A stretch of DNA of 64,000 nucleotides from Mesobacillus persicus (GCF_900109925.1 NZ_FOBW01000006.1:183817-247816); one strand, 5' to 3'; positions 8,469-17,888 are shown, counted from the stretch's first letter. The notes: generated by a model from the letters alone, not told the origin. Numbers and translations are program-made.

Positions 8469-9878
8469 TTACTTTAACCACTCTGTGTGGAAAACTCCTT
8501 CTTTATCAACACGTTGATAAGTATGAGCACCAAAGTAATCACGCTGTGCCTGCAGTAGGTTTGCAGGAAGTGTTTCTGTTCGGTAGCTATCGTAATAGGC
8601 AAGCGCAGATGCCGTACAAGGAACAGGAATCCCTTGTTGTGCTGCAATAGATACGATTTCTCTAAGGGCTCCTTGATAGCTCTCAACGATTTCTTTGAAA
8701 TAAGGGTCGAGAAGCAGGTTTTTAAGCCCCGGTTCACGGTCATATGCATCTTTGATTTTTTGAAGGAATTGAGCTCTAATGATACATCCACCACGGAAGA
8801 TCATCGCAATGTCACCATAGCGCAGATCCCAGCCGAATTCATCAGATGCCGCTCTCATTTGAGCAAACCCTTGAGCATATGAACAGATTTTGCTCATGTA
8901 CAATGCCTTGCGAATCGATTCAATAAATGCTTCGCGATCGCCTGTAAATGGTTGAGCCTCAGGACCTCGTAACGCTTTACTTGCGACAACACGCTCATCC
9001 TTTAACGCAGAAATGAACCTTGCAAATACTGATTCGGTAATAAGCGGAAGCGGCACACCAAGGTCTAAAGCATTTTGGCTTGTCCACTTACCTGTGCCTT
9101 TTTGACCTGCAGTATCAAGGATTAAATCCACAAGTGGCTTACCTGTTTCTTCATCCGTTTTTGTAAAAATATCCGCTGTGATTTCAATTAAGTAACTATC
9201 GAGTTCGCCCTTATTCCACTCAGCGAACACTTCATGAAGTTCCTGGGCAGAAAGACCAAGAACATTTTTGAGAAGGAAATAGGCTTCAGAAATCAACTGC
9301 ATATCACCATACTCAATTCCATTATGTACCATCTTTACGAAGTGACCTGCTCCATCCGGTCCGATGTATGTTGTACATGGTTCGTTATCTACCTTTGCCG
9401 AGATATCTTTAAAGATTGGTGCGACCAAATCATAAGCTTCCTTTTGGCCACCAGGCATAATAGACGGCCCTTTAAGAGCCCCTTCTTCTCCACCAGAAAC
9501 ACCAGTACCGATGAAGTGTAAGCCTGATTCGCTCAACTCTTTGTTCCTTCTCTGAGTATCAGTAAAGAGGGTATTCCCACCATCAATTAAAATATCGCCT
9601 TTATCTAGAAATGGCTTTAGCTCTTCTATTGTCGCATCAGTCGGACCTCCTGCTTTAACCATAAGCATGATTTTACGAGGCTTTTCTAGTGAGTTAACAA
9701 ATTCCTCCACGGAAAATGTACCAAAAATCTTCTTTCCTTCTGATTCTTTTAGCATTTCGTCTGTTTTTTGTCGGGAACGGTTATATACAGAAACAGAGTA
9801 ACCCTTGCTTTCCATATTCCAAGCAAGGTTCTTCCCCATTACTGCAAGACCTACGACACCAATTTGCTGTTTTGTCAT
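8469..9878 (-). CDS. gndA: 6-phosphogluconate dehydrogenase, decarboxylating
   Basis: A 469-residue enzyme that converts 6-phosphogluconate to ribulose-5-phosphate, CO2 and NADPH. It shows the dinucleotide-binding [13 protein letters not shown] after beta-2 (NADP preference), the signature [20 protein letters not shown], the catalytic [13 protein letters not shown] and GQKGTGKW. Full length for the homodimeric 6PGDH family. B. subtilis GndA (YqjI) is the pathway enzyme and lies at the equivalent site next to zwf and yqjH. The ATG start is preceded by a GGGACG-type ribosome site. Confidence 0.95.
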   Translation of the reverse strand: MTKQQIGVVGLAVMGKNLAWNMESKGYSVSVYNRSRQKTDEMLKESEGKKIFGTFSVEEFVNSLEKPRKIMLMVKAGGPTDATIEELKPFLDKGDILIDGGNTLFTDTQRRNKELSESGLHFIGTGVSGGEEGALKGPSIMPGGQKEAYDLVAPIFKDISAKVDNEPCTTYIGPDGAGHFVKMVHNGIEYGDMQLISEAYFLLKNVLGLSAQELHEVFAEWNKGELDSYLIEITADIFTKTDEETGKPLVDLILDTAGQKGTGKWTSQNALDLGVPLPLITESVFARFISALKDERVVASKALRGPEAQPFTGDREAFIESIRKALYMSKICSYAQGFAQMRAASDEFGWDLRYGDIAMIFRGGCIIRAQFLQKIKDAYDREPGLKNLLLDPYFKEIVESYQGALREIVSIAAQQGIPVPCTASALAYYDSYRTETLPANLLQAQRDYFGAHTYQRVDKEGVFHTEWLK

Positions 9879-10010
9879 TCCACTACGTCCCTTCTCTCAA
9901 ATCTATTGGTAGTCTTGATTAGACACTTTAATTTAGCAATAATAAGTGGAGTTTGCAAATATCTGCTATCCCTTCCTTATATTTTGACTCTTTGTTAAAA
10001 AAATACCCTT

Positions 10011-11300
10011 TTAATAGTCTTTTTTACGCGATACGATGGATTTTTTGTCTTGAAGAAAATCCTTATTAAAACTAGTATCATGCTTAGTAGACTTTGAATT
10101 GGGAACCTGATTTATCTGACTGCTTGCACTTCCGATTATCTTTTTCCCGTATTTATCTTGTAGCTTAGACATTGTATTTAAAAGCGGCTCTTTCTCTGCT
10201 TCCTTTTCATAAGAAAACAAGTCAAGCTGTCGAACAGCAGAATCAAGTTCCTGTAAACCCGTTGCAGTAATACCTAATAGTCTGATGGGTTCTCCGTCCC
10301 AGTTTCGGTGAAACAACCGCTTTGCTGCTTCATAAATTTCTTTTTGCCTCGCTATAGGGTTTTCTAGCTTCTGACTTCTCGTAATTGTTTTTCTATTTTT
10401 ATACCGAATCGTGATTCCAATAATCGTCGTAACAACTTGCTTCCGTTTCATCCTTACAACTACCTGCTCTGCCAGTTTTTCTAGAACCTTTAAAAGCTCC
10501 TGCTGATTCGAAGTATCTCTTGGCAAAGTTGTCGAATTACCAATGCTTTTGAAATCGTAAACAGAGTCAGGGTCAACAGGCCTTGGGTCAATCCCATTTG
10601 CCCTTTCCTTCAGTCTAACTCCATTAATACCAAGCAAGGCTTTTAATTGAATTTCATTGGAAGTGGACAAGTCTCCAATGGTGTTGATACCGATTCCTTT
10701 TAACTTTTCAGCCGTTTTTTTTCCTACGCCATGCATCTGTTCCACATCGAGCGGCCATAGAACGCTCGGAACATCACGCTTCCTAAGAATCGTTATCCCC
10801 ATCGGCTTTTTCATGTCAGACGCGGTTTTAGCAAGGAATTTATTTGGAGCAATTCCAATACTGCAAGGTAAATCAAGCTGGTCATATATCTGCTTTTGAA
10901 TCATTTCGGCAATAGCAGGTGGTGACCCTAATTCCTGACTATCAGTAAGGTCGACATATCCCTCGTCAATGGACACGGGTTCAACTAGGTTTGAGAATTG
11001 TCTAAGTAAATCAAACATAGCTACTGAAGCGGCTCGGTATCGATCGAAATTCGGAGTTTTCACAATTAAATCGGGACAAAGCTTTTTAGCTTCCCAAAGT
11101 GGCATCGTAGTTTTCACCCCAAGATTTCGAGCTTCATAGCTACAAGTAACAATAATTCCTCTTCTCTCCTCTGGATTCCCAGCAATGGCTAAGGGCTTGC
11201 CTTTTAACGAAGAGTCATAGGCCATTTCAACCGAAGCATAGAAGCTGTTCATATCTACATGAAGAATCACTCGTCCGTTTTTAGGATACATCTTTATCAC
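10011..11300 (-). CDS. dinB: DNA polymerase IV (DinB/PolY1 type)
   Basis: A 429-residue Y-family polymerase, orthologous by position and sequence to B. subtilis YqjH (PolY1). Metal ligands are D16 (HVDMNSFYAS) and the D-E pair in SIDEGYVDLTD. PCSIGIAPNKFLAK and the helix-hairpin-helix MHGVGKKTAEKLKGIGI follow. The clamp-binding motif QLDLF is about 60 residues from the end. The GTG at 11300 gives MIKMYPKNGRV, the same offset as in YqjH, with GGGG 5 nt upstream. ATG at 11291 is the alternative. No LexA-like box was seen upstream, unlike the yqjW-type gene. The last 40 residues are basic and probably disordered. Confidence 0.93.
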   Translation of the reverse strand: MIKMYPKNGRVILHVDMNSFYASVEMAYDSSLKGKPLAIAGNPEERRGIIVTCSYEARNLGVKTTMPLWEAKKLCPDLIVKTPNFDRYRAASVAMFDLLRQFSNLVEPVSIDEGYVDLTDSQELGSPPAIAEMIQKQIYDQLDLPCSIGIAPNKFLAKTASDMKKPMGITILRKRDVPSVLWPLDVEQMHGVGKKTAEKLKGIGINTIGDLSTSNEIQLKALLGINGVRLKERANGIDPRPVDPDSVYDFKSIGNSTTLPRDTSNQQELLKVLEKLAEQVVVRMKRKQVVTTIIGITIRYKNRKTITRSQKLENPIARQKEIYEAAKRLFHRNWDGEPIRLLGITATGLQELDSAVRQLDLFSYEKEAEKEPLLNTMSKLQDKYGKKIIGSASSQINQVPNSKSTKHDTSFNKDFLQDKKSIVSRKKDY

Positions 11301-11343
11301 CACGTCCCCAAAATATATACAGTTATATTACCATTTAAATTCG

Positions 11344-11368
11344 AAAAAGACCCGCATCGCTGCGAGTC
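11344..11368 (-). terminator. Terminator downstream of the azoreductase gene
   Basis: GACCCGCA (11349-11356) / TGCGAGTC (11361-11368), one mismatch, TCGC loop, followed on the minus strand by TTTTT. Confidence 0.65.
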
Positions 11369-11382
11369 ATTTATCGTTCATC

Positions 11383-12048
11383 TTATGGAGTTGTAACCGA
11401 TCCTGTTGCCATTAACTTTGCTGCGACCACTGCTTCTTCCTTTGCTTTAGCCATAATTTCCGGAATTTGTTTAGGGAAGTGATCCATTCCCTCCGCTACA
11501 ATTGTATCCATTACATCCATACCTAAAAAAGTTAGCGCTTTGCGCACGTACTGGTCTCCCATTTCAAACCCTACCATTGGGCCCGATGAATAAATGCCTC
11601 CACGTGTTTGAATATGAATCGCTCTTCTGCCAGTAAGCAAACCTTTAGGCCCTTCTTCCGTGGAGATAAATGTTTTGTTAATTAAGAACATATTATCCAT
11701 AAATTCTTTTAAAATTCCAGGTGCACCTAGATTCCATATCGGAGTAACAAAAACATAATAATCAGCTGCGATAAAGCGGTCTGCTAATGCATGCATCGCT
11801 GTAAATTTCTCTTTTTCAGCGCCAGAAAGCTGATCGAATGTCTGCCCCATGAAGGAGAGCTTGGCGCGAGCATACAAAAGGTCCATATCGATTCGAGGGA
11901 TATCCATATCATATAAATGCATTCTCTCAATTTCTATGTCCGGCTGTTCTTTTTGAAACGTTTCAAGAAATACTTCGCCAATTTGTGCTCCTTTGGAAAG
12001 ACGAGGATCCTTTTTCGGATTGGCGGTGATATATAATAACTTTGGCAT
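11383..12048 (-). CDS. FMN-dependent NADH azoreductase (AzoR/AcpD family)
   Basis: A 221-residue flavodoxin-fold protein. The N-terminus MPKLLYITANPKKDPRLS binds the FMN phosphate, and the central TPIWNLGAPGILKEFMDNM and IQTRGGIYSSGP motifs are typical of AzoR-type NAD(P)H:quinone/azo reductases, which reduce quinones and azo dyes by two-electron steps. In B. subtilis, AzoR1 and AzoR2 are induced by thiol-reactive electrophiles under YodB or MhqR; no clear operator of either type was recognised here. It is a single-gene unit with its own terminator. Which AzoR paralogue it corresponds to cannot be told. Confidence 0.9.
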   Translation of the reverse strand: MPKLLYITANPKKDPRLSKGAQIGEVFLETFQKEQPDIEIERMHLYDMDIPRIDMDLLYARAKLSFMGQTFDQLSGAEKEKFTAMHALADRFIAADYYVFVTPIWNLGAPGILKEFMDNMFLINKTFISTEEGPKGLLTGRRAIHIQTRGGIYSSGPMVGFEMGDQYVRKALTFLGMDVMDTIVAEGMDHFPKQIPEIMAKAKEEAVVAAKLMATGSVTTP

Positions 12049-12111
12049 GGTAGCATCCCTTTCCGCAATAAAATTAAAAATTACCTACTCTAATCTTACT
12101 TAAAACATTCT

Positions 12112-12166
12112 TGTGTAGGGTTGAACAAACTGTGAAAGTCATGAACATTTTGTGACATGACTACAC
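12112..12166. promoter_or_regulatory. Imperfect dyads between azoreductase and peptidase genes
   Basis: GTCATG/CATGAC arms 12 nt apart, nested in GTGTAG/CTACAC, about 70 nt upstream of the azoreductase start. It may be an operator for that gene. No named regulator fits. Confidence 0.25.
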
Positions 12167-12263
12167 CGTGCCATTCATGACGTACAAAAGTTCATGGAGC
12201 GCAAAAAGAGGCAGTGGAGGCAAATGTGGGCTCTATAAAGGTCAATCTATACCAGGTCTCCCA

Positions 12264-12295
12264 TAAAAAACGGAGCATCCAAATAGGATGCTCCG
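12264..12295 (-). terminator. Terminator downstream of the M20 peptidase gene
   Basis: CGGAGCATCC-AAATA-GGATGCTCCG, a perfect 10-bp stem followed on the minus strand by TTTTTT. Confidence 0.9.
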
Positions 12296-12305
12296 CTTGT
12301 GCTCA

Positions 12306-13427
12306 TTATTGTGCTGCAACCTCTTCAATGATCGCAATAACCATTTCTCCAAGCTTTTCAAGCTCTTCGATTGGCATTTTTTCATTTGTGGTATGGATAT
12401 CTTCGTAACCAACAGCGAGATTGACAGTCGGAATGCCAAAACCGGCAATCACGTTTGCGTCACTTCCGCCCCCACTTTGACGAAGCTCACAGCTGCGACC
12501 AATTTTAGCAGCGGCTTTGCGAGCTAACTCAACGACAAGATCTCCTTCGCCATATTTAAAGCCTGGATACATAACATCAACATCTACTTCAGCCTTACCG
12601 CCCATTTGTTCCGCAACCGATTCAAAGGCTTCCTTCATTTTGGCAACTTGCGCTTCCATTTTTTCAGGAACGAGCGAGCGGGCCTCAGCGAGAATCTCAA
12701 CATAGTCGCAGACAATATTTGTTTGTGTCCCACCTTGGAAACGACCAATATTAGCAGTTGTTTCTTCATCGATACGGCCTAAGGGCATTTTGGCTACAGC
12801 TTTCGCAGCAATCGTAATCGCGGATACCCCTTTCTCTGGAGCTACTCCTGCATGCGCCGTCTTCCCATGAATGACTGTTGAGACTTTCGCTTGTGTAGGA
12901 GCTGCGACAACAATATTCCCTACCTTGCCATCACTGTCCAAGGCATAGCCATACTTAGCAATAAGAAGGGAAGGATCAAGTACTTTAGCCCCAACTAATC
13001 CTGATTCCTCCCCAACCGTGATAATGAATTGGATGGTTCCGTGTGGGATTTGCTGTTCCTTTAAAACCCGAACGGTTTCAAGCATAACAGCAAGACCAGC
13101 CTTATCATCCGCACCAAGAATCGTCGTTCCATCTGTAACTACATACCCGTCTTTAATAGAAGGCTTTACTCCTCGTGCCGGAACGACTGTATCCATATGA
13201 GAGGTGAAATAAATCGGATCGACGCCATCTTTCGTGCCCTTTAAGGTACAAACAAGATTACCTGCCCCGTGGCCAGTCTGTTCTGTCGTATCATCCTCAA
13301 AAACTTCAACTCCAAGATCAGTAAACTTCTGCTTCAAGACCTTTGCGATCTCTGTTTCATATTTTGTTTCTGAATCGACCTGAACTAATTCCAGAAACTC
13401 ATTTAACATACGTTCATTGTTTATCAT
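12306..13427 (-). CDS. yqjE: M20/M25/M40 family peptidase (YqjE, peptidase T-like)
   Basis: A 373-residue zinc aminopeptidase-like protein. Co-catalytic metal ligands are recognisable: H and D in TSHMDTVVPA, D in LGADDKAGLAV, the catalytic E and metal E in GEESGLVGA, and a late His in VGYEDIHTTNEKM. The central segment is the dimerisation domain. The family comprises tripeptidase PepT-like and carboxypeptidase-like enzymes; YqjE is annotated as a PepT-like peptidase, without a proven substrate. The start is at 13427 (GGAGG 10 nt upstream); Met7 is an alternative. It is a single-gene unit downstream of the carboxylase genes. Confidence 0.9.
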   Translation of the reverse strand: MINNERMLNEFLELVQVDSETKYETEIAKVLKQKFTDLGVEVFEDDTTEQTGHGAGNLVCTLKGTKDGVDPIYFTSHMDTVVPARGVKPSIKDGYVVTDGTTILGADDKAGLAVMLETVRVLKEQQIPHGTIQFIITVGEESGLVGAKVLDPSLLIAKYGYALDSDGKVGNIVVAAPTQAKVSTVIHGKTAHAGVAPEKGVSAITIAAKAVAKMPLGRIDEETTANIGRFQGGTQTNIVCDYVEILAEARSLVPEKMEAQVAKMKEAFESVAEQMGGKAEVDVDVMYPGFKYGEGDLVVELARKAAAKIGRSCELRQSGGGSDANVIAGFGIPTVNLAVGYEDIHTTNEKMPIEELEKLGEMVIAIIEEVAAQ

Positions 13428-13519
13428 CTAAAACGAACCTCCAAATTTATGTATATACTATCTCAGTATACATTCACGACATTCACCCAGCAAACATATA
13501 GGCAATTATCAGCTATTTA

Positions 13520-13558
13520 TCATTCCTTCATTTCTCTAATCGAGAAAAGAAGGAATGA
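13520..13558. terminator. Long hairpin downstream of the carboxyltransferase gene
   Basis: TCATTCCTTC/GAAGGAATGA (10 bp) continued inward by TTTCTC/GAGAAA around a 5-nt loop. No T run follows on either strand, so it may be an atypical terminator or an RNA-stabilising stem. Confidence 0.5.
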
Positions 13559-13569
13559 TTTGAAGCCCG

Positions 13570-15120
13570 TTATAGCGGGATATTTCCATGTTTTTTCTTT
13601 GGACGACTTTCTTTCTTCGACCGTAACATCTCAAGCGATTGAATAATTTTTATTCTTGTTTCTCTTGGGTCAATGACATCATCAACCATTCCTCTACTTG
13701 CAGCGACATAAGGATTCGCAAACTTCTCTCGGTACTCATTGATTTTCTGTTCTCTAGTTGCCTCTGGATCTGAACTGTTTTGAATTTCTCTAGCAAAAAT
13801 AATGTTTGCTGCTCCTTGAGGCCCCATTACGGCAATTTCGGCATTAGGCCATGCAAATACTAGGTCTGCTCCAATAGATTTACTGTTGAGAGCCACATAG
13901 GCACCGCCGTAGGCTTTTCTCAAAATGACTGTTAATTTAGGAACAGTAGCTTCTGAGTAAGCGTAGAGAATCTTCGCCCCATGACGGATAATCCCTCCAT
14001 GCTCCTGTTTAATTCCAGGGAAAAAGCCTGTTACATCTTCAAAAGTAATGATTGGGATATTGAAAGAATCACAGAAGCGAATAAACCTCGAAGCCTTGTC
14101 CGAGGAGTCAATATCAAGACCCCCTGCCATAAACTTAGGCTGGTTACAAACAAGTCCCACTACTTCCCCTTTTACTCTTGCCAGCCCGATGACAATATTT
14201 CTAGCAAAGTCTTTTTGAATCTCCATGAACGAATCCTTATCAACCACCTGCTCCACGACAATGCGAACATCATAAGGCCTAATCGCATCAAATGGGATCA
14301 AATCTGTTAAGTCTGGTCGATAATCATCTAATTCGTCTGCTTCTAGTCGAGGAGGCTTCTCCTCATAACTTTGCGGTAAATAGCTTAACAAAGCTCGGAC
14401 CATTTCTAATGTTTCAGCTTCCGTTTCCGCGCGAAAATGAGCGTTCCCACTAACGGTATTATGTACCTTCGCCCCACCAAGGTCCTCGGCTGAGATACTT
14501 TCACCCGTGACTGTTTCAATTACCTTAGGACCAGTAATAAACATCTGACTTGTTTTTTCAACCATGAAGACAAAGTCAGTAATCGCAGGGGAATAGACGG
14601 CTCCACCAGCACAAGGTCCCATAATCACTGAGATTTGAGGTATCACTCCTGAATAAATCGAATTTCGATAGAAGATTTGACCATACCCGTCAAGAGAGAC
14701 AACCCCCTCTTGAATTCTTGCACCACCCGAATCATTCAAGCCGACAAATGGAGCTCCATTTTTAGCTGCAAGGTCCATAACACTAGCGATTTTGTGGGCG
14801 TGCATTTCTCCTAAAGCTCCCCCAAAAACAGTGAAATCTTGAGAGAATAAATAAATAGGTCGACCATTCACTTTCCCGTATCCAGTAACAACACCGTCAC
14901 CTGGCCCTTTTTGATTCTCTAAACCAAAATCAGTGGACCGATGCTCAATAAATGGATTTAGTTCAACAAAACTACCGGGATCAACTAATAAATTGATTCT
15001 CTCTCTTGCCGTTAGCTTTCCCTTTTCATGCTGTTTCTCAATTCTCTCATCTCCACCGCCAAGTTCTATTTCGCGCCTACGGTCATAGAGTTCATTTATT
15101 TTCTCATAGATGTCAGACAT
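13570..15120 (-). CDS. yqjD: Acyl-CoA carboxylase carboxyltransferase subunit (propionyl/methylmalonyl-CoA type, YqjD)
   Basis: A 516-residue biotin-dependent carboxyltransferase of the PccB/MmdA family with N- and C-terminal crotonase-fold halves. Acyl-CoA and carboxybiotin oxyanion-hole regions are visible (GGARIQEGVVSLDGYGQ, GPCAGGAVYSPA; FPGIKQEHGGIIRHGAK, KAYGGAYVALNSK). It would carboxylate propionyl-CoA to (S)-methylmalonyl-CoA, or run in the decarboxylase direction. It has no biotin carboxylase or biotin carrier domain, so it must use separate subunits. Its ATG overlaps the epimerase stop (TAATG), showing translational coupling. The pathway neighbours mutA, mutB and meaB are 4 kb away. 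Confidence 0.92.
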   Translation of the reverse strand: MSDIYEKINELYDRRREIELGGGDERIEKQHEKGKLTARERINLLVDPGSFVELNPFIEHRSTDFGLENQKGPGDGVVTGYGKVNGRPIYLFSQDFTVFGGALGEMHAHKIASVMDLAAKNGAPFVGLNDSGGARIQEGVVSLDGYGQIFYRNSIYSGVIPQISVIMGPCAGGAVYSPAITDFVFMVEKTSQMFITGPKVIETVTGESISAEDLGGAKVHNTVSGNAHFRAETEAETLEMVRALLSYLPQSYEEKPPRLEADELDDYRPDLTDLIPFDAIRPYDVRIVVEQVVDKDSFMEIQKDFARNIVIGLARVKGEVVGLVCNQPKFMAGGLDIDSSDKASRFIRFCDSFNIPIITFEDVTGFFPGIKQEHGGIIRHGAKILYAYSEATVPKLTVILRKAYGGAYVALNSKSIGADLVFAWPNAEIAVMGPQGAANIIFAREIQNSSDPEATREQKINEYREKFANPYVAASRGMVDDVIDPRETRIKIIQSLEMLRSKKESRPKKKHGNIPL

Positions 15121-15533
15121 TACTTTTCCATTCCCTTCTTTTCACATAATTCAACAAGGACGCCACCAGCAGATTTAGGATGCATGAACGCGACCAAGGC
15201 ATTACCAGCCCCCGTTTTAGGCTCATCCTGTATCATTCGAACGCCTTTTTCTTTCATTTCATTTATTCTTGCTTGAATAGAATCCACACCTAGTGCGACA
15301 TGATGAATTCCTTCGCCACGCTTTTCAATAAACTTAGCAACGGTGCTTTCGGCTGATGTCGGTTCAAGCAATTCAATTTTTGATTCACCCACCTTTAGAA
15401 ACGCTACCCGCAGCTTTTCACTTTCAACCTCTTCGATTGCTAATAAAGGTAAGTTCAAAACATCCGTATAAAAAGGTAAGGCCTCGTCAAGCGATTTGAC
15501 AGCCACGCCAATATGGTCAATTTTTTTTATCAT
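15120..15533 (-). CDS. mce: Methylmalonyl-CoA epimerase
   Basis: A 137-residue glyoxalase/VOC-fold protein that interconverts (S)- and (R)-methylmalonyl-CoA so that the mutase can act. Metal-binding positions are seen as H in KIDHIGVAV, E in SKIELLEP, HHVAL and VLVELCE near the C-terminus. The length is typical. It is the first gene of a coupled pair with the carboxyltransferase (1-nt TAATG overlap), orthologous to yqjC in B. subtilis. The gene order epimerase-carboxyltransferase, with the mutase genes nearby, gives the complete route from propionyl-CoA to succinyl-CoA. Confidence 0.92.
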   Translation of the reverse strand: MIKKIDHIGVAVKSLDEALPFYTDVLNLPLLAIEEVESEKLRVAFLKVGESKIELLEPTSAESTVAKFIEKRGEGIHHVALGVDSIQARINEMKEKGVRMIQDEPKTGAGNALVAFMHPKSAGGVLVELCEKKGMEK

Positions 15534-15689
15534 CTTAACCCTCCTAGCTAAATTTTAGAAAATAGTTAATACTCCTTATATTCGCTATAAATCGTCATAA
15601 TTCCTGCAAAATGGTAGTTGAAGAAAAGACTATTCAGTTGTAGTATAATAGGTAGTACCATGAGGGAATTTCGAAAGGAGAAATGACAG

Positions 15690-15785
15690 ATGGGGAAAAG
15701 AAAAACCCGAAAAATTATTATTTACGTCATGTTATTTGCGATGCTTGCTTCAACCCTCTTTACAGGGATTGCGGCTTTCCTATAA
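15690..15785 (+). CDS. prli42: Stressosome-associated membrane miniprotein Prli42
   Basis: A 31-residue protein: a basic N-terminus (MGKRKTRK) followed by one hydrophobic segment (about residues 9-31, ending TLFTGIAAFL). It matches Prli42, the Listeria miniprotein that anchors the stressosome to the membrane through RsbR; orthologues are widespread in Bacillales. The ribosome site AAGGAG lies 9 nt before the ATG, and a strong terminator follows within 10 nt. It is an isolated plus-strand gene among minus-strand neighbours. The assignment rests on size, topology and the K/R-rich start plus hydrophobic tail. Confidence 0.8.
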   Translation: MGKRKTRKIIIYVMLFAMLASTLFTGIAAFL

Positions 15786-15793
15786 GTTACTAA

Positions 15794-15835
15794 AGTAAAA
15801 AGGACTGTCCATTTTTTGGACAGTCCTTTTTACTT
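15794..15835. terminator. Bidirectional terminator, prli42 / L,D-transpeptidase
   Basis: AGTAAAAAGGACTGTCCA and TGGACAGTCCTTTTTACT form an 18-bp perfect stem with T runs on either strand. It overlaps the stop codon of the transpeptidase gene. Confidence 0.9.
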
Positions 15836-16340
15836 ATTCTATAGCCCGATGTTCTATCGCTAATTGTTCAAAGTCTTTTTCCGAGGTAATGACTAGTACC
15901 TTCGTTCCAAGCGGAATTGAATCAAATAATGACTCCACCTCTTCATTGTGCAGCCTTATACAGCCCTGCGAAATATATTTTCCGATAGAGTCAGGATTAT
16001 TCGTTCCATGGATCCCATAGGTTCTCCCGTCAGTATCCCTTGCATCAAAACCAATCCAGCGTCTCCCTAACGGATTTCGAGGGTCGCCACCTGGAATGTC
16101 ACTTTTTCTAAAGTAAGGATCTACCGCTTTTACGGTAACAGTGAACAAACCTTCAGGGGTTAACTCCTCTGTTTTCCCCGTTGCTGCATTAACAATGGTC
16201 TGAACACGATTGTCATGAATGAAAGCAACCTCATTCGTTTTTTTATTAATAATTAAAAACGGGTCTCCAGGAAGGGGATTCTGACCCAATGGCCAGATTG
16301 GTGAAACAACCAAGAGAATGGCCATCATTAGTCCTTTCAA
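15834..16340 (-). CDS. yqjB: L,D-transpeptidase (YkuD domain, YqjB)
   Basis: A 168-residue exported protein. A short hydrophobic N-terminus (MKGLMMAILLVVSPIW) acts as signal or anchor. The YkuD catalytic signature runs HGTNN...SQGCIRLHN, with nucleophile Cys and conserved His, Arg and Gly. Such enzymes cross-link or modify peptidoglycan outside the membrane; in Bacillus they are linked to the spore cortex and stationary-phase wall. There is no LysM or other wall-binding domain. It lies 27 nt downstream of the ArAE-family membrane gene, so the two are probably co-transcribed. The family assignment is firm; the specific role is inferred. Confidence 0.9.
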   Translation of the reverse strand: MKGLMMAILLVVSPIWPLGQNPLPGDPFLIINKKTNEVAFIHDNRVQTIVNAATGKTEELTPEGLFTVTVKAVDPYFRKSDIPGGDPRNPLGRRWIGFDARDTDGRTYGIHGTNNPDSIGKYISQGCIRLHNEEVESLFDSIPLGTKVLVITSEKDFEQLAIEHRAIE

Positions 16341-16367
16341 ATCGATTCACCTACCCACCTTTTCCCC

Positions 16368-17360
16368 CTAGTGTGCTTCTTTGGTTACTTTTCGATTCGT
16401 TTCCTCCGTATTCAATCCCTTGAACGAACGTTTTAGCAAGAGATATTGTTCCATCTCATTCACAAAGTGAAGAAGCGCAGCTCTTGCTTCAAACTCTTCT
16501 CGTGTATTTGGAAGTTCCATATCTACAAACTCTGTCCTCAATCGGTACAATTTTTCTAGGTAAAAAAGGACGGTGTTCCCCGGTTTGATACCCTTCAATA
16601 GTTCTTCCACAAACTCCGCAACCATTTCTCCTTGTTTGACCTGATAGGGCATCGAAGTGACAGAAGGGAGCACTCTTTCAATAATATCGAATTGTTTTTC
16701 CCGGATTTTAAAGTATTGATAGTAAAGGTTTTCACTCCGTAACAAATGATTTTCAACATCCTGAAAAGCAAGGGCTTTTGCTTTCTCTAACAACTTCGCC
16801 GTTTCTGTCAGTTCCACTCCACCCCAGTTCGAGTCACCTGTTCGCAAAAACCTCCCAATTTCTATAAAAATCCTCTTAAAATTTTCTTCAATTTGTATTT
16901 GGTATTCTTCCAGCTTATCGTCAGAACTTGGCATATAGAGGTTCATAATAAGTGCCACCCCCACACCAATCAAAACGATGCCTAACTCATTTACTATCAG
17001 AGCAGGAGTGACTTGTCCTGCCGAATAAATATGTAACATAATGACACTGCTTGAAACAATCCCATCCGCCGCCCTAGCCATTACTGCCACCGGGATAAAA
17101 AACAGAAGTAGGAGACCAATGACTAGCGGATGATAACCGATTAGTTCAAAGAAAACAGCGGAAAACGTCATTGCGATGACACATGCCAGTATTCGATCCC
17201 AAGACGCTCTAAGCGACCTTTTCTTCGTCACTTTAATGCAAAGGATCGTTAAGATTCCAGCAGATGTGAAGTTTTGAAGTCCTATATATTGAGCTAATAT
17301 AATTGAAACGGCTGTCCCTAGCGCTGTTTTTAAGGTGCGGTATCCGATTTTAAATTTCAT
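16368..17360 (-). CDS. yqjA: Aromatic acid exporter-family membrane protein (YqjA-like)
   Basis: A 330-residue protein: the N-terminal half (residues 1 to about 150) has about six closely spaced hydrophobic segments, and the C-terminal half is soluble and helical. This is the ArAE/FUSC-like layout of DUF939-type proteins that includes B. subtilis YqjA. The first segment carries the typical YRTLKTALGTAVSIILAQYIGL. Transport of aromatic or other organic acids is inferred from the family name only; YqjA of B. subtilis has no proven substrate. It is first in an operon with the L,D-transpeptidase gene. Confidence 0.85.
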   Translation of the reverse strand: MKFKIGYRTLKTALGTAVSIILAQYIGLQNFTSAGILTILCIKVTKKRSLRASWDRILACVIAMTFSAVFFELIGYHPLVIGLLLLFFIPVAVMARAADGIVSSSVIMLHIYSAGQVTPALIVNELGIVLIGVGVALIMNLYMPSSDDKLEEYQIQIEENFKRIFIEIGRFLRTGDSNWGGVELTETAKLLEKAKALAFQDVENHLLRSENLYYQYFKIREKQFDIIERVLPSVTSMPYQVKQGEMVAEFVEELLKGIKPGNTVLFYLEKLYRLRTEFVDMELPNTREEFEARAALLHFVNEMEQYLLLKRSFKGLNTEETNRKVTKEAH

Positions 17361-17378
17361 GACTTTTCTCCCTGAAAC

Positions 17379-17420
17379 AAAATAAAAAGATGACCGTCAA
17401 GATCATCTTTTTATTTTATC
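17379..17420 (-). terminator. Terminator downstream of brxB
   Basis: A 15-bp stem AAAATAAAAAGATGA / TCATCTTTTTATTTT around a 9-nt loop, with T-rich flanks on either side. Confidence 0.8.
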
Positions 17421-17447
17421 AGATTCCTTTATTGGCTGATAGATTTC

Positions 17448-17888
17448 TTATAACTCTTCACAATATTGTTCGAACGAATCCTGGAGTTTCTGAACAACAG
17501 CCATTGGGTCATGTCCTTCAATATCATGACGTTCAATCATTTTTACAATTTCTCCGTCTTTTAACAGTGCAAAAGATGGAGAGGAAGGTGGATAACCAGT
17601 GAAATAGCTACGAGCCTTTTCCGTTGCTTCCTTATCTTGTCCCGCGAACACAGTAACAAGTTGATCAGGGCGCTTATCATAATGTAGCGAATGAGCAGCC
17701 GCTGGACGAGCAATTCCACCCGCACAACCACAAACAGAATTCACCATAACAAGAGTTGTCCCTTTTTTCGCTAAAGCCTCATCAACTTCTTCAGGCGTCG
17801 TTAACTCTTTATATCCAGAAGCACTAATTTCTTGACGTGCCTGACGAACAACATCATTCATAAAAAAATTAAAATCCATATTCACCAT
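17448..17888 (-). CDS. brxB: Bacilliredoxin BrxB (YqiW)
   Basis: A 146-residue thioredoxin-fold protein of the BrxA/BrxB family. The CGC active site is C53-G-C55 (NSVCGCAGG). These proteins remove bacillithiol from S-bacillithiolated proteins after oxidative stress. The sequence is nearly collinear with YqiW of B. subtilis, through to the EQYCEEL C-terminus. The ATG at 17888 has TAGGAG 6 nt upstream. It is a single-gene unit with its own terminator. Confidence 0.95.
   Translation of the reverse strand: MVNMDFNFFMNDVVRQARQEISASGYKELTTPEEVDEALAKKGTTLVMVNSVCGCAGGIARPAAAHSLHYDKRPDQLVTVFAGQDKEATEKARSYFTGYPPSSPSFALLKDGEIVKMIERHDIEGHDPMAVVQKLQDSFEQYCEEL

Noticed and set aside
13520..13558. Hairpin as inverted ends of a mobile element
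   Set aside because: The arms are separated by a 5-nt loop only; it is a simple stem behind the carboxyltransferase gene.
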